Counted from the first letter of the stretch, positions 17,648 through 26,899 are shown. The stretch is 64,000 bases of DNA from Neoroseomonas lacus (GCF_014644535.1 NZ_BMKW01000006.1:124001-188000), one strand, 5' to 3'. The notes: generated from the sequence alone by a model not told the origin. Translations and numbers: made by a program.

Positions 17648-19221
17648 GCGGCGAGTTCCACCCCCCAGAAGATCGGGTAGGAGGATTGCACGATGTTCTT
17701 CAGCGTCGTGCGATACCCGGCCGGGATGGTGAACTGCCCCCACATCACCGAGGGCGTCAGCTCATAGGCGATGGTCTGGATGTCCGCTGCCACGCGGGCG
17801 CGGGCAGCTTCGTCCTCGGCCTTCGCGAACGATTGCAGCAGCCGCGGAATGCGGTCGTCGCAGGACCAGCCCGGAAAATCCGCGCAGGTCGAGGCGATGT
17901 AGAAATGCGTGAGGGGGGAGAACATGTCCGTCCCGTTCGCATAGACCGAGAACATCGACCACCCGTCGCGCCGCACGCGCCGCGCCAGCACCGTGCCCCA
18001 ATCCATCACCTGCTGGTCCACCGTGAAGCCGGCATCCTTCATGTTCTGCACGAGCACCATGGACGCGGTCTGGCTGATCGACCCGCCCACCTCCATGGCG
18101 ATCACCGGTTCGCCGCGATAGCCGGAGGCAGCAAGTTCCGCCCGCGCCGCCGCAATGTCCACCCGCGCAGCGTCGGCACCCGCTTCGGTGGAATAGGGCG
18201 CGTTGCACATCCAGAAAGACGGGCATTGCGGCGCGCGGAAGCGTTCCGGCACGCCGATCGCGGTCAGGATCGCGGTCTGGTCCGCCAGCTTCCACAGCAC
18301 GCGCCGCACCGCCGGGTTGTCGAATGGCGGCGCCGCATGGTTGAGGCGGAAACTGCCCTGGAATTGCTGCAGCCCGCCGAGGCCCAGCAGTGCCACGCCA
18401 CGCGCGCGTTCCAGCCGTGGCAGCAGGTCGAAGGGCAGGTATTGCATGTAGTGGATCTCGCCCTGCATCAGGGCGTTCGCGCCGGTCATCTGGTCGGGCA
18501 TGACGCGCAGGTTGAGCTGGTCGACCTTCACCACCTTGCCGCCAGCGAGAAAGCTCGGCGCTTCGCTGCGCGGCACATAGTCGGCGAAGCGTTCCAACAC
18601 CATGAGATTGCCCGGCCGCCACAGATCCGCCCGAAAGCGGAAGGGGCCGGAGCCGACGATCTCGGTGATGCGCTGCGTGTTCGGCACGCGCGCGAGGCGT
18701 TCGGGCATCATCACCGGTAGCGGCGCATTGGGCTTGCCCAGCATCTGCAACAGCAGCGGGAATGGTTCCTTCAGTGTCAGCACGAAGCTGCGCGCATCGG
18801 TCGCTTCCATTGAGGCGGTCGCCGCCGCCAGCATGCGCCCGAGCGGGTCCCTCGGCGCCCAGCGTTGCAGCGAGAGCACGCATTCCGCCGCCGTCACCGG
18901 CGCGCCGTCATGCCATTTCAAACCGTCGCGCAGGCGGAAGCGCCAGGTCAGGCGATCGGCGGAATTCTCCCAGGCCTCGACCATCTGCGGCTGGATCTGC
19001 CCATGGTCATCCATGGCGAACAGCGTGTCGAAGACATGGGTTGCGAAGGTGCGGGTGATCGCCGCCGTGATCACATGCGGGTCGAGGATCACCACCTCGG
19101 ATTCCAGCACGATGTCGAGTGTGCCGGCGGCGCGCGCCTCGCGCGGATGGATGATGCCGGAGGCGGCGAGCGTCGCTCCGCCGGCAAGGATGGCCCGTCG
19201 GCCCGTGCCATGATGCAGCAT
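17644..19221 (-). CDS. ABC transporter substrate-binding protein, family 5 (DppA/OppA type)
   Basis: 525-residue periplasmic binding protein. The N-terminus has a twin-arginine-like GTGRRAILAGGATLAASG and a cleavage region ending EARAAG. The mature part shows TLDIVLESEVVILDPHVITA and the family-5 segment WRFRLRDGLKWHDGAPVTA. AAGGA lies 7 nt upstream of ATG 19221, so this start was preferred to the in-frame GTG at 19236. No permease or ATPase gene is adjacent. It is upstream of the penicillin-acylase gene with a 4-nt ATGA overlap and downstream of the Cox-type hydroxylase genes on the same strand (42-nt gap). Confidence 0.88.
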   Translation of the reverse strand: MLHHGTGRRAILAGGATLAASGIIHPREARAAGTLDIVLESEVVILDPHVITAAITRTFATHVFDTLFAMDDHGQIQPQMVEAWENSADRLTWRFRLRDGLKWHDGAPVTAAECVLSLQRWAPRDPLGRMLAAATASMEATDARSFVLTLKEPFPLLLQMLGKPNAPLPVMMPERLARVPNTQRITEIVGSGPFRFRADLWRPGNLMVLERFADYVPRSEAPSFLAGGKVVKVDQLNLRVMPDQMTGANALMQGEIHYMQYLPFDLLPRLERARGVALLGLGGLQQFQGSFRLNHAAPPFDNPAVRRVLWKLADQTAILTAIGVPERFRAPQCPSFWMCNAPYSTEAGADAARVDIAAARAELAASGYRGEPVIAMEVGGSISQTASMVLVQNMKDAGFTVDQQVMDWGTVLARRVRRDGWSMFSVYANGTDMFSPLTHFYIASTCADFPGWSCDDRIPRLLQSFAKAEDEAARARVAADIQTIAYELTPSVMWGQFTIPAGYRTTLKNIVQSSYPIFWGVELAA

Positions 19222-19262
19222 GCCCATTTCCTTCACCCTTATGGGGCGAAGCCTAGGACCGT

Positions 19263-19772
19263 TTATGCCGGTGTGGAAATGGCCCCCGCGTCATCCCACC
19301 GCCCGAGCCTGCGTGCCGCCGCGCGCACGGCATCGAGGATGCCCTGATACCCCGTGCAGCGACACAGGTTCGATGACATCACCTCGCGCAGGCTTGCCTC
19401 GGTGATCTTCTGCGGCCGTTCCAGCATCCAGGTGGCGAGCATCAGAAAGCCCGGCGTGCAAAAGCCGCATTGCAGGCCGTGGTGATCCTGAAACGCCTGC
19501 TGCAACGCATTCAGCGTGCCGTCGGCGGCGGCGAGGCCCTCGATGGTGCGGATCGCGGCACCGTCGACCTGCACGCCGAAGATCAGGCAGGAACGCATTG
19601 GCGCGTCATCGACCAGCACGGTGCAGGCACCACACACACCGTGTTCGCAACCGACATGCGTGCCGGTCAGGCCACAATTCTCGCGCAGCGTCTCTGCCAA
19701 TGTGCGGCGTGCTTCGATCTCCACGCATTGGGTCTGTCCGTTGACGGTGAAGGTGGTGCGGTGGCGGCTCAT
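19263..19772 (-). CDS. [2Fe-2S] subunit of a molybdenum hydroxylase (CoxS-type)
   Basis: 169-residue iron-sulfur subunit of an xanthine-dehydrogenase-family enzyme. The plant-ferredoxin cluster ligands are in CEHGVCGACTVLVDD with a further Cys in MRSCLIFG, and the second cluster in GLQCGFCTPGFLML and SSNLCRCTGYQGI. This eight-cysteine pattern is complete. Start at 19772 overlaps the stop of the large-subunit gene by 4 nt (ATGA); the open frame extends upstream, but that is antisense-frame noise. Gene order here is medium (FAD), large (Mo), small (Fe-S), all tightly coupled. Passes electrons from the Mo centre to the FAD subunit. Confidence 0.92.
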   Translation of the reverse strand: MSRHRTTFTVNGQTQCVEIEARRTLAETLRENCGLTGTHVGCEHGVCGACTVLVDDAPMRSCLIFGVQVDGAAIRTIEGLAAADGTLNALQQAFQDHHGLQCGFCTPGFLMLATWMLERPQKITEASLREVMSSNLCRCTGYQGILDAVRAAARRLGRWDDAGAISTPA

Positions 19773-22081
19773 CGCGCGGCCTCGGCGGCGCGGATCAGGG
19801 CGCGGATGCGCGGCGGCGTCGCCGGGATTTCGGTGATCTCGATGCCGAAGGGCGCGAGCGCATCGCTGATCGCATTGGCGATCGCCGCCGGCGCACCGAT
19901 CGAACCGCCTTCGCCCAACCCCTTCGCGCCGGTCAGCGTGGCCGGGCTGATCGTCTCGCGGTGATGGATCTCGATAGTCGGGATCTCGGCGCATGTCGGC
20001 GGCGTGTAATCCGCCAGCGTGCCGGTCAGGATGTTGCCATCCTCGGCATAGACGATCTCCTCGAACAACGCATTGGCGATGCCTTGTGCCACGCCGCCGC
20101 GCACCTGCCCATCGGCGATCAATGGATTGATGATGCGCCCGGCATCCTCGACGACGAGGTAGCGTTCGATGCGCACAAGGCCCGTCTCGGCATCGACCTC
20201 GACAATCGCGGCGTGGCAGGCGTTGGAGAAGGTACCGCCCGGATCATATGCGGCAGTCTCGGCCAAGTTGAAGTCGTCGAACAGGTCGCTGCGCTGATGA
20301 ACCTGCTTCGCCAGCGCGGCGAGCGCAACGGAGGACCCGCTCGCGGCAACCGCCTGGCCGTCGCGCAGCGTGATCTCCTCGGCCTTCGCCTGCAGCACCG
20401 TCGCCGCCGCCGCACGCAGCCGCACTGCCAGCTTGTCAGCCGCCGTCCGGCAGGCACCGCCGCTGATCACCGTCGCGCGGCTGGCGAAACTGCCCCAGCC
20501 ATAGGGTGTGCGGTCGGTGTCGCCATGGATGACGCGAATGACATCGGGTGACACGCCAAGCCGGTCCGCGACGATCTGCGCCAGCGTGGTGCGCAGCCCC
20601 TGCCCATGCGGCGACGCGCCGATGCGCAATTCGATCTCGCCGCCTGGCGTCATGGCGATGTCCACCACTTCATAGCCCGGCACGATGCCCATGCCGCGAG
20701 CCGCGAAGGCCGGCGTGCCATAGCCGGTGCGCTCATTGAACACGGCAAGACCCAGCCCGATGAACCGCCCCTCCGTCCGCGCCGCCGCCTGCCGCGCGCG
20801 AAAGGCAGGAATGTCGAGCAGCGCAACGGCGTCATCCAACGTCTCGACGTAGGACGCGTCATCCAGCGTCAGCCCTGTAGCCGTCTGATACGGAAAGCTG
20901 TCCACCAGGTTGCGCCGGCGGATCGCCACGGGGTCGATGCCGATGGCCTTCGCCGCCTGATCCATCAGGCGTTCCAGCCCGAAGGTGATGACCGGACGCG
21001 ACACGCCGCGATAGGGCGCCATCGGGCAGGTATGCGTCAGCACGCCGCGCGCTCGCGCACTGTAGGCCTGCACCTTGTACGGCCCGGGATACTCGGCAAA
21101 GGCCATCAGCGGTTCGACGCCGCAGGTGGTGGGATAGGCGGAGAAGGCGCCAACATTGGCGAGGATCTCCGCCTCCAGCCCCAGCAGCGTTCCATCGGCA
21201 TCGAAGGCGCCGCGCAGCACATGGCGCTGGTCGCGCGAATGGGCCGAGGCGATCAGGTTCTCGTTGCGATCCTCGATCCAGGCGAAGGCGCCACGATGCC
21301 GCCGCGCCAGCCAGACCAACACGGCGTATTCCGGGAACAGCGCCATCTTCTGCCCGAAGCCACCGCCGACATCGGGAGCGACGACCTGCAGGTCGCTCTC
21401 CGCCATGCCGAGCAGCTCGGCGATGCCGGTGCGCAGCATATGTGGCATCTGCACCGAGGCGGTCAGCCTGATGCGCCCGGTCGCGCGGTCATACTGCGCG
21501 CAGCCTGCCCGCGCTTCCATCGGCGTGGCATTCTGCCGGCGCGAGAGGATGGCAAGCTCAACGACATGCGGCGCCGCGGCGAAGACCGTTTCGCAGTCCG
21601 GCGAACGAAGCACGCCTTCCACCGCCACATTGCCCGGTGCCGCGCCATGCACCGGCGCCGCATCCGGCAACAATGCGGCGTCGAGGCCCACCACGGCCGG
21701 CTCGACCTCGTATTCGACTTCGATGGCTTCGACGAGATCCTCGGCAAGTTCCGCCGTTGCCGCTGCGATGGCCGCGATGGCTTGGCCGACGAAATGCACA
21801 CGATCGCCCGGCAGCACCGGCTGTTCGACGGCGCGATAGGCGAAGCGATGCAGCATCGGCTTGATGGTGGCGGTGCCGGCCATCTCCGTGGCGCTGACGA
21901 ACACCGCGCCGGGCGGCATCTCGGCCGGTGGGCGCAAGGAGACGATGCGGCCATTGGCGATCGGGCTGCGCAGGAAGCGCACCACCAGCGCGCCGCTGGT
22001 GGTATCGGCGGTGAAGCGGCCTTCGCCGCGCAGCAGCGCCGGATCCTCAAAACGGCGAAGGCTCCGCCCGACCCAGTTCAT
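19769..22081 (-). CDS. Molybdopterin-binding large subunit of a hydroxylase (CoxL/xanthine dehydrogenase family)
   Basis: 770-residue catalytic subunit binding molybdopterin cytosine dinucleotide. RSLRRFEDPALLRGEGRFTA opens the protein, DVGGGFGQKM and the catalytic glutamate Glu724 in KGLGEGGSIGAPAA are standard. The active-site loop reads PMAPYRGVSRP (Tyr357-Arg358-Gly359), not AYRCSFR as in true CO dehydrogenase (form I), so it hydroxylates another compound, probably an N-heterocycle or aldehyde. Overlaps both neighbours by 4 nt (medium subunit upstream, small downstream), consistent with stoichiometric expression. No maturation (CoxD/XdhC) gene is nearby, so maturation must come from elsewhere. 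Confidence 0.9.
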   Translation of the reverse strand: MNWVGRSLRRFEDPALLRGEGRFTADTTSGALVVRFLRSPIANGRIVSLRPPAEMPPGAVFVSATEMAGTATIKPMLHRFAYRAVEQPVLPGDRVHFVGQAIAAIAAATAELAEDLVEAIEVEYEVEPAVVGLDAALLPDAAPVHGAAPGNVAVEGVLRSPDCETVFAAAPHVVELAILSRRQNATPMEARAGCAQYDRATGRIRLTASVQMPHMLRTGIAELLGMAESDLQVVAPDVGGGFGQKMALFPEYAVLVWLARRHRGAFAWIEDRNENLIASAHSRDQRHVLRGAFDADGTLLGLEAEILANVGAFSAYPTTCGVEPLMAFAEYPGPYKVQAYSARARGVLTHTCPMAPYRGVSRPVITFGLERLMDQAAKAIGIDPVAIRRRNLVDSFPYQTATGLTLDDASYVETLDDAVALLDIPAFRARQAAARTEGRFIGLGLAVFNERTGYGTPAFAARGMGIVPGYEVVDIAMTPGGEIELRIGASPHGQGLRTTLAQIVADRLGVSPDVIRVIHGDTDRTPYGWGSFASRATVISGGACRTAADKLAVRLRAAAATVLQAKAEEITLRDGQAVAASGSSVALAALAKQVHQRSDLFDDFNLAETAAYDPGGTFSNACHAAIVEVDAETGLVRIERYLVVEDAGRIINPLIADGQVRGGVAQGIANALFEEIVYAEDGNILTGTLADYTPPTCAEIPTIEIHHRETISPATLTGAKGLGEGGSIGAPAAIANAISDALAPFGIEITEIPATPPRIRALIRAAEAAR

Positions 22082-22935
22082 GCGGCGAAGGCCTGCGTCA
22101 GAGCGCGGCGGACCATGCTGCGGACCAGGTCGCGGCGGTAGTCGGCCGGCGCGTGGATATCGTCCTGCGGGTCACAGTCTGCGGCGGCGCAGGCGGCGGC
22201 CTCGCGGGCGATGGCAGCGCTTGGTGGCTGGCCGATCAGCAGCGCGGCCGCCCGCGACGCCAGTTCTGGCCGTCCGCCGATGCCGCCCAGCGCGATCCGG
22301 ACCTCCCGCATCCCCCCATCCTCGATGCGGATCGCGACGACCGCCATGGTCAGGGCGAAATCCCCGGCGCGACGGCTGAACTCCGCAAAGCCGCAGCGCC
22401 AACCTGGATCGAGCAGCGGCAGCCGCACTTCCGCCAGCATTTCGCCGGGCTCGATCGCGGTGGTGAAGACACCCTGGAACCAATCCGCAGCGGCTATCTC
22501 ACGTCGGCCATCGGGCCCGGCAAGCAGCAGTGTCCCACCCAGCGCGAGCACCGTCGCGCACCATTCGGAAGCCGGGTCGGCATGGGCGAGGCTGCCGCAG
22601 AAGGTGCCGCGCTGGCGGATTGGCGCATGGGCGATGCTGTGCGCGACCTGGGCGAGCAGCGCTCCGACCGGGCCAGCGGCGACCGGCGTCTCGAACCAGG
22701 CGTGGCGGGCGAGGGCACCGATGCGCAGGCTGTTGCCCTCGGCCTTGGTATAGGCCAGCGCGGAAATGCGGTTGATGTCCACCAGCACGCTGGGCCGCGC
22801 CATGCGGAATGCCATGGTCGGCACCAGGCTCTGCCCGCCGGCCAGGATGCGCGCCTCCTCGCCATGGTTTCGCAGCAGGTCCAGCGCCTGGTCGAGTGTC
22901 GCGGGCGCATGGTAGTCGAAGGCAGCTGGCTTCAT
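22078..22935 (-). CDS. FAD-binding medium subunit of a molybdenum hydroxylase (CoxM-type)
   Basis: 285-residue flavoprotein subunit. FAD-binding motifs are seen as ILAGGQSLVPTMAFR near residue 32 and TFCGSLAHADPASE near residue 112. Start 22935 (MKPAAFDYHAPATL) matches the usual family beginning (MKPxxFxYxxP); the in-frame start at 23001 adds sequence that is not family-like. First gene of the medium-large-small operon and divergent from the TetR gene at 23148, which with the intervening palindrome is the likely control point. Confidence 0.9.
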   Translation of the reverse strand: MKPAAFDYHAPATLDQALDLLRNHGEEARILAGGQSLVPTMAFRMARPSVLVDINRISALAYTKAEGNSLRIGALARHAWFETPVAAGPVGALLAQVAHSIAHAPIRQRGTFCGSLAHADPASEWCATVLALGGTLLLAGPDGRREIAAADWFQGVFTTAIEPGEMLAEVRLPLLDPGWRCGFAEFSRRAGDFALTMAVVAIRIEDGGMREVRIALGGIGGRPELASRAAALLIGQPPSAAIAREAAACAAADCDPQDDIHAPADYRRDLVRSMVRRALTQAFAA

Positions 22936-23067
22936 CGAGGGCCCGACGGATGATGTGCGGAACGGCGTGCAGAGTAGGGGTGCCGCGCCCACCGGGTCCA
23001 TCCGCTTGCGCGGGGGGACGGCCGGACCGGTCGCGCGGCTCGCTGCCGTCCCGCCCGGTCACGGAGG

Positions 23068-23084
23068 CTTGCCCGGCCGGCAAG
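23068..23084. promoter_or_regulatory. Palindrome between hydroxylase operon and TetR gene
   Basis: CTTGCC-CGGCC-GGCAAG, a 6-bp-arm inverted repeat in the 212-nt divergent region, 64 nt before the TetR GTG start and about 130 nt before the CoxM-type ATG. TetR proteins usually bind such dyads near their own gene. High local GC makes chance palindromes likely. Confidence 0.4.
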
Positions 23085-23147
23085 TCATGAGAGGATGCGC
23101 CCCGCCGATGCCTGCGCGCCGGCGTCTGACCAGTCTGGAGGAACGCG

Positions 23148-23924
23148 GTGGCACGCTCCGCGCCGAAGCCAAGAACCACGGCCAAGCCAGCCGCCGAACC
23201 GACACCCGCCACCCCCGCAAAGCCGGCGGCCCGGCCGCGCGGTCGTGCCGCCGCCGCACGGCAGACCGAGGACCTGCTCAGCATCCTTGAACTCGGCGGC
23301 TACACGCAGCCGGCGCAGGGGCGGATCGTGCAGATCTTCGAGGTCGCCTGCCGGCTATTCGCCGGCAAGGGCTTCGACGGCGTCTCGATGCGGGACCTCG
23401 CGCTGGAATGCGGGATCTCCAAGGCGACGCTCTACCACTACTTCCCCGACAAGGATTCGCTGCTGCGGCCGCTGGCGATGGGCGTCACCAAGGCGATCTA
23501 CCTGCATGTCGCGCGGCATGACGACCCCTCGCTCGGTGCCCCGGACCGGCTGCGCCGCTGCGTGGTCGAGAGCGCGCGATTCTTCGAACGCCATCGCTGG
23601 GCGTGGATCGCCTCCGCCTCCACCTTCTGGAACGATCCGGAGCTGCGCTTCCGGCGCGAACGCATCGGCTGGCGCGACCGCTATGAACGGCTGGTGCGCG
23701 AGATCCTGGAAGCCGGCATCGCCGCGGGCGAGATCCGTCCGCTGGATGTCCCGGTCGCCGGTCGCATGATCCTCGGCGCCATCAACTGGATGCCGCGGTG
23801 GTATGACCCGAAGGGCCCGCTGACCGCACCCGATATCGCGCAGTCCTTTTGCGACATGGTGCTGGGCGGCATCCTGGCGCCGGCCAAACGCGCGCCTGCC
23901 CGCAAGCCCCGCGCACCGGCATGA
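23148..23924 (+). CDS. TetR/AcrR-family transcriptional regulator
   Basis: 258-residue repressor with a GTG start preceded by GGAGG six bases upstream. Residues 1-40 are a lysine/alanine/proline-rich tail (KPRTTAKPAAEPTPATPAKP), a disordered extension unusual for the family. The helix-turn-helix is at about 75-100 (VSMRDLALECGISKATLYHYF), and the rest is a helical ligand domain of the type with ...INWMPRWYDPKGPLTA, which resembles fatty-acid/aromatic-responsive relatives. Divergent from the CoxM/L/S operon and 130 nt upstream of the flavin monooxygenase gene; either or both may be controlled. A second basic/proline tail (KRAPARKPRAPA) closes the protein. Confidence 0.88.
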   Translation: MARSAPKPRTTAKPAAEPTPATPAKPAARPRGRAAAARQTEDLLSILELGGYTQPAQGRIVQIFEVACRLFAGKGFDGVSMRDLALECGISKATLYHYFPDKDSLLRPLAMGVTKAIYLHVARHDDPSLGAPDRLRRCVVESARFFERHRWAWIASASTFWNDPELRFRRERIGWRDRYERLVREILEAGIAAGEIRPLDVPVAGRMILGAINWMPRWYDPKGPLTAPDIAQSFCDMVLGGILAPAKRAPARKPRAPA

Positions 23925-24053
23925 CCGCCATGCGGGGCGACCGCGCGCCTCGCACCTTTGTTTGTCCGCCGCGCCTGCCTACCTGCTGGGGCAAGGGCCT
24001 CACGGCCATCGCCGGCGCCACCATCTCCGCGGCGCCTGACCAGGAGCATCACC

Positions 24054-25400
24054 ATGTCCGATCGGCGTCGCCTGCATCTGGGGGCCTTCATGCGGCCCGT
24101 GACGATCCATACCGGCGGCTGGCGCTATCCCGGCGCCTGGCCGGAGGCGAATTTCAGCTTCCCGCGCCTGAAATACCTGATCCAGCGGCTGGAGGCGGGC
24201 AAGTTCGACGCCTTCTTCATGGCCGACCACCTGGCGCTGCTCAACATGCCGGTCGAGGCGCTGCGTCGCAGCCATACCGTGACGTCCTTCGACCCGCTGA
24301 CGCTGCTGCCGGCGCTGGCCGCGGTCACCGAGCGGATCGGCCTGATCGCCACGGCGTCCACCACCTATAACGACCCCTATCATGTGGCGCGGAAATTCGC
24401 CTCGCTCGACCACATCTCGAACGGTCGCGCGGGCTGGAATGTCGTGACCACGGCCAACCCCGACGCGGCGCTGAATTTCGGCCATGACGCCCACATGGCG
24501 CATGGCGAACGCTACAAGCGCGCCCGTGAATTCTACGATGTCGTCACCGGCCTATGGGACAGCTTCGCCGACGACGCCTTCATCCGCGACGTCGAGAGCG
24601 GCATCTTCTGGGATCCGGCGAAGATGCATGTGCTCGACCATGTGGGCGAGGAACTGCGGGTGCGTGGCCCGCTCAACGTTGCGCGACCGGTGCAGGGCTG
24701 GCCTGTCATCGTCCAGGCGGGTGCGTCGGATGCCGGGCGCCAGCTCGCCGCCGAGACGGCCGAAATGGTGTTTGCCGCGGGTGGCCCGATCGCCGATGCG
24801 CAGGCCTTCTACGCCGATGTGAAAGGCCGCGCGGCGCGTGCCGGACGAGACCCGGAGGGCATCAAGATCCTGCCCGGCGCCCTGGTGGTGGTCGGCGACA
24901 CTGTCGAGGAGGCTCGCGCCAAGCGCGCCCATCTCGACAGCCTGGTGCATTACGACAGCGCGATTGGCTCATTGTCGATCGCCCTCGGCGTGGATGCGCG
25001 CAGCTTCCACCCCGACGGCCCGTTGCCCGAGATCCCCGACACCGAATCAAGCAAAAGCGGCCGCGAGCGCGCCATCGCCCTGGCGCAGCGCGAGGGCCTG
25101 ACGGTGCGCCAACTGGCCCAGCGGCTGGGCGGCTACGGGGGGGCGGCCATCGTCGGCACGCCGGCCACCATCGCCGACACCATGGAGGAATGGCTGGAAA
25201 CCCGCGCCTGCGACGGGTTCAACGTGATGTTCCCGCATGTGCCGGTCGGGCTCGACGAGTTCGTCGATCGCGTGGTGCCTGAACTGCAGCGGCGTGGGCT
25301 GTTCCGTGCGGAATATGAAGGCACGACGCTGCGCGACCATCTCGGCCTGGCGCGGCCGGAGAACCGGTTCTTCGCGCCCGAGGCGCGCGCGGCGGAATAG
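24054..25400 (+). CDS. LLM-class flavin-dependent monooxygenase (NtaA/SnaA/DmoA type)
   Basis: 448-residue TIM-barrel flavin monooxygenase using FMNH2 from a separate reductase. Family features: LHLGAFMRPVTIHTGGWRYP at the start, FDAFFMADHLALLN, VARKFASLDHISNGRAGWNV near residue 115 and the C-terminal VVPELQRRGLFRAEYEG. Relatives oxidise nitrilotriacetate, dibenzothiophene sulfone, dimethyl sulfide or similar. Start 24054 has AGGAG 7 nt upstream; the open frame before it is not family-like. It follows the TetR gene on the same strand and ends before a hairpin shared with the convergent fasciclin gene. No flavin reductase is encoded next to it. Confidence 0.9.
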   Translation: MSDRRRLHLGAFMRPVTIHTGGWRYPGAWPEANFSFPRLKYLIQRLEAGKFDAFFMADHLALLNMPVEALRRSHTVTSFDPLTLLPALAAVTERIGLIATASTTYNDPYHVARKFASLDHISNGRAGWNVVTTANPDAALNFGHDAHMAHGERYKRAREFYDVVTGLWDSFADDAFIRDVESGIFWDPAKMHVLDHVGEELRVRGPLNVARPVQGWPVIVQAGASDAGRQLAAETAEMVFAAGGPIADAQAFYADVKGRAARAGRDPEGIKILPGALVVVGDTVEEARAKRAHLDSLVHYDSAIGSLSIALGVDARSFHPDGPLPEIPDTESSKSGRERAIALAQREGLTVRQLAQRLGGYGGAAIVGTPATIADTMEEWLETRACDGFNVMFPHVPVGLDEFVDRVVPELQRRGLFRAEYEGTTLRDHLGLARPENRFFAPEARAAE

Positions 25401-25415
25401 GCCGGCTGATTCAGC

Positions 25416-25440
25416 CTGGGCGGGGTGGACCCCCGCCCAG
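25416..25440. terminator. Bidirectional hairpin between the flavin monooxygenase and fasciclin genes
   Basis: A perfect 10-bp GC stem (CTGGGCGGGG / CCCCGCCCAG) with a 5-nt loop, 16 nt after the monooxygenase stop and 9 nt before the opposite gene's stop. No T run, so it is a strong-stem terminator by position only. Confidence 0.6.
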
Positions 25441-25449
25441 CGCTTGACG

Positions 25450-25959
25450 TCAGGCCGGGACCAGCACGCTGTCGATGACCTGGATGATGCCGTTCGAGCA
25501 CAGCAGGTCCGGCCGGATGATGCTGGCCGAGGCACCCGAGGGCTGCGCCCCGACGCGCACCGCCTGGATGCGCGGCGCGGTGTTCGTGCCGCCGACGATG
25601 CGGATGTCGATGCCGCTCAGCATGCGGACCCGGCCGTCACGCGCGCGGATATCGGCCAGGCGCAGGCGGCCGGCGGCGATCAGGTTGCGGAGCACCGGCG
25701 CACCGCCTTCGCGCATCGCCGGCGGGGCGCCTTCCAGCGCCGCATTGGTCGGGGCGAAGACGGTGAAAGGGCCAGCGCCGGCCAACAACTCGTCGAGATC
25801 CGCGCTGCGCAGCGCCGAGCGGAAGTTCGAGACGTCGGACATGATGCCGAGCACGCTCATGATGGGGAAGCGGCCATCGGCGGTGACCTGCTCCGTCGCG
25901 CAACCGGCGAGGGCCAGGGCTCCGCCGCCGGCGGCGAATAGGGAACGACGCGTGATCAC
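25450..25959 (-). CDS. Fasciclin-domain lipoprotein
   Basis: 169-residue exported protein. The start is GTG 25959: AAGGAGA lies about 8 nt upstream, and it puts MITRRSLFAAGGGALALAGC at the N-terminus, a twin-arginine-like signal with an LAGC lipobox. The mature part is one fasciclin (FAS1) domain: SNFRSALRSADLDELLAGA, GPFTVFAPTNAALE (H1 box) and CSNGIIQVIDSVLVPA (H2 box). FAS1 domains mediate adhesion or matrix contact; in bacteria the role is usually unknown. Stands alone, convergent with the monooxygenase gene. Confidence 0.88.
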   Translation of the reverse strand: MITRRSLFAAGGGALALAGCATEQVTADGRFPIMSVLGIMSDVSNFRSALRSADLDELLAGAGPFTVFAPTNAALEGAPPAMREGGAPVLRNLIAAGRLRLADIRARDGRVRMLSGIDIRIVGGTNTAPRIQAVRVGAQPSGASASIIRPDLLCSNGIIQVIDSVLVPA

Positions 25960-26056
25960 CGGCGCTTCTCCTTGAATTGGGGCGAATCGGGTCCCGAGGA
26001 CGGGGCGCGGCCTTTTCGCGCCCTGAAAGGCGGAGGGCAAGCCCCGAGAGGATGGA

Positions 26057-26899
26057 TTACGAAATGGAATCAAAACGAGCGAGCGCCGGCAGCAGGTGCA
26101 CCCTCAGCGCGGCGTAGTCCTCGCTCATCGGAAAATGGCCGAGGCCCTTCATGATCACGGCCTCGGCACCCGGTACGGCGGCGGCGGTGGCGAGGGTATC
26201 CTCCGGTCGGCAGGAATAGTCGTATTCGCCGGAGAGCAGCACGACCGGGCAGCGTTTCGTATCGATGCCGGCAAGACGGGGGCGCAGGTCGCCCTCGCCC
26301 TTGTAGAAATGCAGGTCGCCGCGGAACACGCCGGGGCCGCCCTGCATGTAGTGCCACAGCGTCTCCCAGCGATCCGCCTCGGGCGCGGTGGGGGCGATCA
26401 GGCCGGAGACGACGCCGGCGCAGACCTCCCCGCCATGGGCATGGGGGTGGTGCAGCCATTCGGTATCGTAATAGGGCGCGACGAAGGCCGAGGATTGCAG
26501 ACCGATCACCCCGCGCACCGCCTCGGCATGTCCAGCGGCGAGGTCGAGCACGATCCGCCCGCCGATCGAACACCCCATCACCAGAGGCCGGTCAAGCCCG
26601 AGTGCGGCCGAGACGGCCAGCGCCATGCCCGTATAGGCGGCGGTGGTCAGGCGGTATTCCTCGCCCTGCCAACCCTCGGGCGGGGAGGATTTGCCGTGCC
26701 AGGGCATGTCGAAGGCGATGCAGCGGAAGCGGTCGGTCACCGCCGCGTCGTTCATCAGGTGGCGCCATTGGCGGCCGTCGCTGCCGGCGGTGTGCAGCAG
26801 CAGCAGCGGGATGCCTTGGCCGGCTTCCTCGACGTAGACGCGGTGCGGGCGGCCTTCGAGGTCCAGCCTCAGGTAGCGGCCGATGATGGGCTCGATCAT
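26057..26899 (-). CDS. Alpha/beta-hydrolase fold enzyme
   Basis: 280-residue serine hydrolase. PLLLLHTAGSDGRQW carries the oxyanion loop, Ser115 sits in the nucleophile elbow GCSIGG, the acid is in SGEYDYSC and the histidine in GLGHFPMSEDY. Similar to C-C bond hydrolases and esterases; substrate open. Cytosolic, no signal. Its ATG overlaps the stop of the upstream SCP2-like gene (ATGA), so the two are translationally coupled. Confidence 0.88.
   Translation of the reverse strand: MIEPIIGRYLRLDLEGRPHRVYVEEAGQGIPLLLLHTAGSDGRQWRHLMNDAAVTDRFRCIAFDMPWHGKSSPPEGWQGEEYRLTTAAYTGMALAVSAALGLDRPLVMGCSIGGRIVLDLAAGHAEAVRGVIGLQSSAFVAPYYDTEWLHHPHAHGGEVCAGVVSGLIAPTAPEADRWETLWHYMQGGPGVFRGDLHFYKGEGDLRPRLAGIDTKRCPVVLLSGEYDYSCRPEDTLATAAAVPGAEAVIMKGLGHFPMSEDYAALRVHLLPALARFDSIS

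Noticed and set aside
19769..22081. coxL of aerobic CO dehydrogenase
   Set aside because: The active-site loop is APYRGVSR rather than the AYRCSFR type of form I CO dehydrogenase.
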